A stretch of DNA of 64,000 nt from CAYVUB01 sp964454675 (GTDB lineage: Bacteria; Bacteroidota; Bacteroidia; Flavobacteriales; Flavobacteriaceae). Both the position numbers and the translations under genes were made by a program. Every line of letters starts with the position of its first letter. Within the stretch, counting starts at the first letter, position 1. Below are positions 59,579-64,000 of the stretch, piece after piece. Below the pieces are notes generated by a model, which ran no database searches, was not told the DNA's origin, and saw only the letters and a list, made by a program, of their open reading frames with translations. The stretch covers positions 100,233 to 164,232 of the forward strand of contig CAYVUB010000002.1 in NCBI GenBank assembly GCA_964454675.1, in the 5' to 3' direction.

Positions 59579-61348
59579 TTATGAGTATATCTTGTTGTAT
59601 AAGTCTTTATAAATATCTTTTATAACATCACGTTTCATTTTCATTGTTGGTGTTAAATGTCCGCCGTCAATACTCCAAACGTCGGGTGTAAGTTCAAAAC
59701 GTTTTATTTGTTCCCATTTTCCAAATTGTTCATTGCAGGTATCTATTTCTTTTTGAATACGGGCTATGACTTCCGGTGCGGCGCTTATTTCGGTTTCGGT
59801 AGTGCCTGTTTTTAATTCTTTCCGCTTTATCCATTCTTTTATAAATTCAAAATTAGGCTGAATAAAAGCAGCAGGCATTTTTTCGCCTTCGCCAATAACC
59901 ATTACCTGTTCTATGAAGCGGGATTGTTTAAGATCATTTTCAAGCAGTGTCGGAATAACGTATTTTCCGCCCGATGTTTTGAACATTTCTTTTTTACGTC
60001 CTGTGATTTTCAAGAAACCTTCACTGTCAATTTCGCCTTTGTCGCCGGTATGAAAATAATCGCCGGTCATGACTTCGGCGGTACGTTCCGGGTCTTTGTA
60101 ATAGCCCATCATCACGTTTGGTCCCTTTATGAGAATCTCTCCATCGTCGGCAATTTTAATTTCAACATTATCAATGGCAATACCTACGGTGCCTACTTTG
60201 TACATGTTGTTGGCATACATGCCTACGGATACTACGGGCGATGTTTCGGTAAGTCCGTAGCCTTCCATGACCTGCATATTGGCGGCTCCAAAAATTCTGG
60301 ATAAACGCGGTTGCAGAGCCGCGCTTCCCGAAACCATAGTAGAAAGGTTTCCGCCGAGTGCTTCCTGCCATTTGCTAAAAATAAGCTTGCGGGCAATTTT
60401 TAACTGAAATTCATACCACCAGCCGTTTTTTCCGTAAGGCTCCCATATTTCGCCAAGTGATACTGCCCAGAAAAACAGTTTTTGCTTAATACCGGAAAGG
60501 TCTTCGGCTTTTGCCATGATTTTATCATATACTTTTTCAAGTAATCTTGGAACAACACTCATTAAATGAGGTTTTATTTCTTTGGCATTATCACCTATTT
60601 TGTCTAAACCTTCGGCATAGTAAACAGAAGTTCCTGCATACTGATAAATATAGATGAGTACGCGTTCAAAAATGTGGCATATAGGCAGGAAGCTCAGCAC
60701 TCTGGTTTCTCCCTGAGTAATAGGCAAACGTTTTGAAGAGTCAAGTGCATTGCTGGTAATGTTCCAATGTGAGAGCATCACGCCTTTTGGTTTTCCTGTG
60801 GTGCCCGATGTGTAGATAATGGTTGCCAAATCGGTGGATTTGACATCATTTTTTCGGGCTTCAACTTCCGGCTGGAAGCTCTCGTCGTTACCAATCTCAA
60901 ATAATTCGGAATAATGCTTGCAGCCTTTAATATGGTCAAATGAATAGATGTCTTTTAATTTGGTTTTGTCCTTGATTGCCAAAACTTTGTTGAGTACTTC
61001 TTCGTCAGACACAAAACAGTAAACAGATTCGCTGTGGTTGATGATGTACTCATAATCTTCAGCACTTATGGTTGGATATATAGGAACATTTTGTGCGCCT
61101 ACTTGCAAAACACCAATATCCATAATGTTCCATTCGGTTCTGTTTGTACTTGAAATAACAGCTATTTTGTCGTTTTTGTTTACGCCCAATTTGACAAGAG
61201 CCCTGCTTACGGCATTGGCTTTATCAACATACTCTTTGGTGGAAGTTTTAGCCCATTCGCCATTATATTTTGTCACAAATGCAGCATCAAGATTATGGTT
61301 TTCAAGTTGATAATACGGAAAATCAAAAAGTCTGGTAATTTCTGTCAT
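59579..61348 (-). CDS. Long-chain acyl-CoA synthetase (AMP-dependent ligase)
   Basis: A 589-aa adenylate-forming enzyme that activates fatty acids as CoA thioesters. The AMP-binding P-loop TIIYTSGTTGKPKGVMLSH is at about residues 178-196, followed by the motif VMEGYGLTETSPV and the hinge TGDKGEIDSEGFLKITGRKKEMFKTSGGKYV. The length matches FACL15-type bacterial ligases. It is upstream of, but not in, the MarR-fad operon, and probably supplies its substrate. Confidence 0.95.
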   Translation of the reverse strand: MTEITRLFDFPYYQLENHNLDAAFVTKYNGEWAKTSTKEYVDKANAVSRALVKLGVNKNDKIAVISSTNRTEWNIMDIGVLQVGAQNVPIYPTISAEDYEYIINHSESVYCFVSDEEVLNKVLAIKDKTKLKDIYSFDHIKGCKHYSELFEIGNDESFQPEVEARKNDVKSTDLATIIYTSGTTGKPKGVMLSHWNITSNALDSSKRLPITQGETRVLSFLPICHIFERVLIYIYQYAGTSVYYAEGLDKIGDNAKEIKPHLMSVVPRLLEKVYDKIMAKAEDLSGIKQKLFFWAVSLGEIWEPYGKNGWWYEFQLKIARKLIFSKWQEALGGNLSTMVSGSAALQPRLSRIFGAANMQVMEGYGLTETSPVVSVGMYANNMYKVGTVGIAIDNVEIKIADDGEILIKGPNVMMGYYKDPERTAEVMTGDYFHTGDKGEIDSEGFLKITGRKKEMFKTSGGKYVIPTLLENDLKQSRFIEQVMVIGEGEKMPAAFIQPNFEFIKEWIKRKELKTGTTETEISAAPEVIARIQKEIDTCNEQFGKWEQIKRFELTPDVWSIDGGHLTPTMKMKRDVIKDIYKDLYNKIYS

Positions 61349-61415
61349 GAGCTGAGGAACTTAGTTATGCTTGCAAAGTAGTAAATAAAATAAGATTTTC
61401 AAATTATGGTATAAA

Positions 61416-61450
61416 AAAAGGAACTATCGGTAAAATAATTCCTTCTTTTT
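61416..61450. terminator. Weak hairpin between the cassette region and the acyl-CoA ligase gene
   Basis: AAGGAA / TTCCTT arms with A- and T-runs on both sides. A terminator for the esterase transcript is possible. Confidence 0.4.
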
Positions 61451-61562
61451 TGAGGATTTATAGTATTGATTTTTTTATCAATCCATTTCCTTGCATTTAC
61501 AAATGCCTCTAACCAAGAATAAACTCCGTATAATTTTATGGTTTTGAACTGTAACTAAAAAA

Positions 61563-61621
61563 TAAACCGCTCTGAAATTGCTTTTAAAGAGGTTGTGCAA
61601 CGGTTACCGCTGTTGTGTGCA
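61563..61621 (-). repeat. Cassette-spacer repeat, copy 1 (attC-like)
   Basis: Contains CAACAGCGGTAACCGTTG (minus strand), an imperfect dyad with CAAC/GTTG ends, followed by a 31-nt segment. Both parts recur at 62657-62758 (23 of 24 and 28 of 31 matches). It lies just after the esterase stop codon. Confidence 0.6.
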
Positions 61622-61626
61622 GTACT

Positions 61627-62481
61627 TTATTCTGTTTTTAGTATTTTACCCGTAACTTCAATGAACTCCTTTCTCCAATATTTGTTATTATGACCACCTT
61701 CGTACTCTTTTATTTCTACAAGTGAATTTAACTCTCCATACTTAGATTTTAAAAATTCAGCATCATCTTTGAGAAAAAACGGTTCTTCAGTTCCATATCT
61801 CAAATATAAAATTGGATATTTTGTGTTGGTATCCCAATTATTCGATTGAATATCTCCTCCAAAAGTTGAAAAACAAATATATGTTCCGATTAAATTGGGT
61901 TTGTTATTTAGTAAACTTAACCCAAAACCTGCACCATTTGAAACTCCGTAAAAATATCTGTCATTTTTATTAAGATTTTGATTATACTGTTTTTCTACTT
62001 CGGGGATAAATTCTTTGATAAAATAAGACATATGATTTGGAAAACGTTTCATAAGTAGAGTGTCATCTGACATATTATTTACATACTCAAAATTTCTAAA
62101 ATTTAGATATAATTTATCTCCATTTCCGTATGTGGCACTTGTACTGTCTGCAATTTTATCATTTGAAAAACTCGCAACAAATATTAATGGTTTAATGTTA
62201 TTAGAAACAATTAATGAATCCAATAATGATTTTATATTCGTTATTTCGGTATCCCCATCTGTTGCGTATATAATTGGGTATTTTTTGTTTTTATCAAATC
62301 CTTTAGGTAAATAGATATTATGTTTTCGATATTCTTTCAAATATTCACTATAAATAGAGTCTGTTAAAAACTGAGATTCTGAAAATACTGTTTTTTTATC
62401 TGAAACCGTTTTTTTAACACTACAAGAAATAGCTAATAAAAGTCCTAATGTTACTATTGTTAATTTTAATGTAAATTTCAT
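61627..62481 (-). CDS. Alpha/beta-hydrolase (esterase D-like) lipoprotein
   Basis: A 284-aa lipoprotein with lipobox Cys20 (LAISC). The esterase features are NIYLPKGFDKNKKYPIIYATDGD, the nucleophile elbow YFYGVSNGAGFG (GxSxG) at about residue 180, and a late GGHNNKYW, whose His completes the triad. It probably hydrolyses esters in the periplasm. It is more AT-rich than the core genes and lies in the cassette-like tail, with related spacers after its own stop and after that of the upstream gene. Confidence 0.85.
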   Translation of the reverse strand: MKFTLKLTIVTLGLLLAISCSVKKTVSDKKTVFSESQFLTDSIYSEYLKEYRKHNIYLPKGFDKNKKYPIIYATDGDTEITNIKSLLDSLIVSNNIKPLIFVASFSNDKIADSTSATYGNGDKLYLNFRNFEYVNNMSDDTLLMKRFPNHMSYFIKEFIPEVEKQYNQNLNKNDRYFYGVSNGAGFGLSLLNNKPNLIGTYICFSTFGGDIQSNNWDTNTKYPILYLRYGTEEPFFLKDDAEFLKSKYGELNSLVEIKEYEGGHNNKYWRKEFIEVTGKILKTE

Positions 62482-62656
62482 TGTCTGTTTATTAGTTATA
62501 GGGGTCGCCCTACGGTTGCTTGTAACGTCAGTTCATCTAAAAACCTCATTTCGGATTCAAAACGAACTGTTTTTTTGATAAATATAATTGTTTTAAGCAT
62601 AGCGCAAAACCCTTTCAGAAAAAACCGTTTGCTTCATTTGAGTTGAAAAACGGGTG

Positions 62657-62758
62657 TAAACCACTCTAAAATCGCTTTTAAAGAGGTCGGTTTTATGATT
62701 TTGGAATCTTATTTTGAAAAAATAAGGGTTGTGCAACGATTACCGCTGTTATAGCCGG
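62657..62758 (-). repeat. Cassette-spacer repeat, copy 2 (attC-like)
   Basis: Same two modules as copy 1, here separated by about 39 nt. The dyad module (62727-62750) follows the stop codon of the hypothetical gene upstream. Confidence 0.6.
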
Positions 62759-62763
62759 TTTTT

Positions 62764-63132
62764 TTATTCCTGTTTGTATATAATTTCAAAGTCGTCACCA
62801 AGTATAATTGATATTTCTTTATGCAGTTCTCCCGTCTGTGAATGAAAATTGTCCCATTGTGATTTGTTCCACATTGAATCTCCTGCCGGGTCTTCCCAAT
62901 TCAGACTTTCACTATACAATTTGTCTAATGCCAATACTTTTTGTTTTGTCGAATCTGGTAATTTAATTCTTGCTTCCTGACTAACTTTTCCATTTAGGTC
63001 GTAAATTTCTGCGTCTAAAGTTCCTACGTCATATTTTTTATATGCAGCTTCGTTGTCACACCACAGACAACCACCACAACCATAGTCGAAAAAGAAGCGA
63101 AGTCTATATGTTGGATTTTTTCCGTTACTCAT
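62764..63132 (-). CDS. Hypothetical protein of the tail array
   Basis: About 122 aa from the ATG at 63132 (MSNGKNPTYRLRFFFDYGCGGCLWCDN). This start overlaps the upstream stop codon (ATGAGTAA) and is more likely than the one at 63144. The N-terminal YRLRFFFDYGCGGCLWCDNEAA followed by LYSESLNWEDPAGDSMW resembles small proteins found beside toxin or immunity genes, but I cannot name the family. Cytoplasmic, no signal. Co-transcribed with the DUF7660 gene. Confidence 0.7.
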   Translation of the reverse strand: MSNGKNPTYRLRFFFDYGCGGCLWCDNEAAYKKYDVGTLDAEIYDLNGKVSQEARIKLPDSTKQKVLALDKLYSESLNWEDPAGDSMWNKSQWDNFHSQTGELHKEISIILGDDFEIIYKQE

Positions 63133-63382
63133 AAATTTTCGCACCTTTAAAAATGTCTGCGAATGTTGACCAGTCCGCTTTGTCAGCGTTTACATTTTGC
63201 TCCATATTGTCGTAATAACCTTGTATGTCTTCCGTATAAGCACTCAAGGCTTCTAAAAAGTCGGGTAATGATTTGTTTTCCCAACTTTCGGGATTGTCCA
63301 AAAAGTCCTTGCGTAATAAGTCAAGAAACTTAATGAAAGATTCTCTGTCCGTTACTTTAAAGTCGTTAAGTGTATCGTTCAT
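63125..63382 (-). CDS. DUF7660-like small acidic protein
   Basis: An 85-aa protein with the pattern ESFIKFLDLLRKDFLDNPESWENKSLPDFLEALSAYTEDIQGYY and the ending WSTFADIFKGAKIYE, which I recognise as the DUF7660 type. The function is unknown; such proteins are often near contact-dependent toxins or in mobile gene sets, so an immunity role is possible. It overlaps the next gene by 8 bp. Confidence 0.75.
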   Translation of the reverse strand: MNDTLNDFKVTDRESFIKFLDLLRKDFLDNPESWENKSLPDFLEALSAYTEDIQGYYDNMEQNVNADKADWSTFADIFKGAKIYE

Positions 63383-63531
63383 AAAATTGGCTACGGTTTA
63401 CGGCTTGGCGCAGTGGCGACTAATGGAAATTAATTTTCCCATTAGGAAAAACGAAGTTATGAAAAAAAGAGTTCTATAAACACAAAACCAGCGATTAGAT
63501 AAAACCGCAGTTGTACGCAGTATGTTTTTCG

Positions 63532-63981
63532 CTAACAGTTTAATTCAGTATTTTTTTCGTGTCGAATTTCGGCTCCATAATATAAATACCAATCAACTAT
63601 TCGATCATCTATTTCGTCAAAAATATCATCATCTGTATATGGTTGGTCTTCAATACTCAATCTGTCTAAATCTCTATTAATTTGTTCAATTGTTTTGTCT
63701 TCGAATACTTGTTTGTCCGATAGTTTTGTCCTCAAGTATTGAATCAATATTCCGTGACAATTTTCGTTAAAGTTTCCGTTTCCGTTTCGATGCGCTTCGT
63801 CACGAAGTTTTTCTATTGCTCTTAATAATTCTCCTTGTACAAATTCCGCTTGTCCAGACTTAGGGACAAAATCCTGCCAAATATTTTTTCCGTGTTCTAA
63901 GTACTTTTCCTGTGTCATTTTCTTTGTATTTGAACAATTTGAAAATATCAGTATTAAAATTAAGCATAGTGCGTTTTTCAT
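63532..63981 (-). CDS. Hypothetical lipoprotein of the tail array
   Basis: A 149-aa lipoprotein with lipobox Cys16 (IFSNC). The mature part contains FVPKSGQAEFVQGELLRAIEKLRDEAHRNGNGNFNENCH and an acidic end. I have no named family for it. The ATG follows directly on a GTTATACGCAAT sequence at the window edge, which looks like a cassette boundary. The upstream context lies outside the window. Confidence 0.7.
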   Translation of the reverse strand: MKNALCLILILIFSNCSNTKKMTQEKYLEHGKNIWQDFVPKSGQAEFVQGELLRAIEKLRDEAHRNGNGNFNENCHGILIQYLRTKLSDKQVFEDKTIEQINRDLDRLSIEDQPYTDDDIFDEIDDRIVDWYLYYGAEIRHEKNTELNC

Positions 63982-64000
63982 ATTGCGTATAACGTTTTGC

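Overview
The window is AT-rich, densely coded chromosome from a member of the Bacteroidota, most likely a flavobacterium. The evidence is the gene families (fused CcoN/CcoO, single-haem CcoP, head GIN proteins, 2TM-domain kinase, LETM1-related protein, a two-domain universal stress protein), the scarcity of Shine-Dalgarno sequences, and recurring -7 elements of the Bacteroidota type TAnnTTTG. It is draft sequence: a 100-N scaffold gap at 55622-55721 lies in a thiolase gene and is flanked by two identical 55-nt segments, so the apparent break is an assembly artefact.

Layout. 1-5.6 kb: partial uridine kinase, a cytochrome c / PQQ sugar dehydrogenase pair, tRNA-Pro, a DedA protein, a YtxH-holin-small protein trio, and trxB. 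5.6-11.9 kb: an envelope-related block (two head GIN proteins, PspC, PadR, DUF4870), then a DUF4442 thioesterase-like protein, an AIM24 protein and a 65-aa orphan. 11.9-13.5 kb: divergent oxyR-dps with an OxyR-like operator. 13.5-20.8 kb: a MoxR/DUF58/DUF4350/DUF4129/SpoIIM cluster with divergent RDD. 20.9-31 kb: TRIC channel, M3 peptidase, NUDIX, PlsC, an ECF sigma factor with a membrane partner, lysoplasmalogenase, and a TonB-dependent receptor. 31-36.5 kb: a TPR protein, LytS-type kinase fused to a 2TM domain, a free 2TM protein, a LytTR regulator, Fic, and a LETM1-related protein.

36.6-49 kb is a coherent microaerobic respiration region: sodC, hemN, universal stress protein, the complete cbb3 oxidase set (ccoI, ccoS, ccoNO, ccoQ, ccoP, ccoG, fixH, a TauE-like protein) and a Crp/Fnr regulator. 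Three ATGAT-N4-ATCAT boxes sit in front of hemN, ccoS and ccoI, each exactly 36.5 bp from the end of a -7 element. This predicts class II activation by the Fnr protein encoded beside ccoI.

49-61.4 kb: a YdeI / M28 peptidase / CBM9 operon, then a beta-oxidation operon (MarR, FadN, FadA, FadE) and an acyl-CoA ligase. A perfect 38-bp palindrome overlaps the MarR promoter. The fad operon has been invaded twice: by a four-helix-bundle protein cassette with imperfect inverted repeats between fadA and fadE, and by a 140-bp MITE-like inverted repeat between fadN and fadA. 61.4-64 kb looks like the edge of a gene-cassette array: small lipoprotein and hypothetical genes on one strand, with related dyad-bearing spacers after their stop codons.

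Most of the window is ordinary core genome. The observations most worth a second look are the Fnr promoter geometry, the cassette-like tail, and several unrelated short repeat families that all begin at stop codons.
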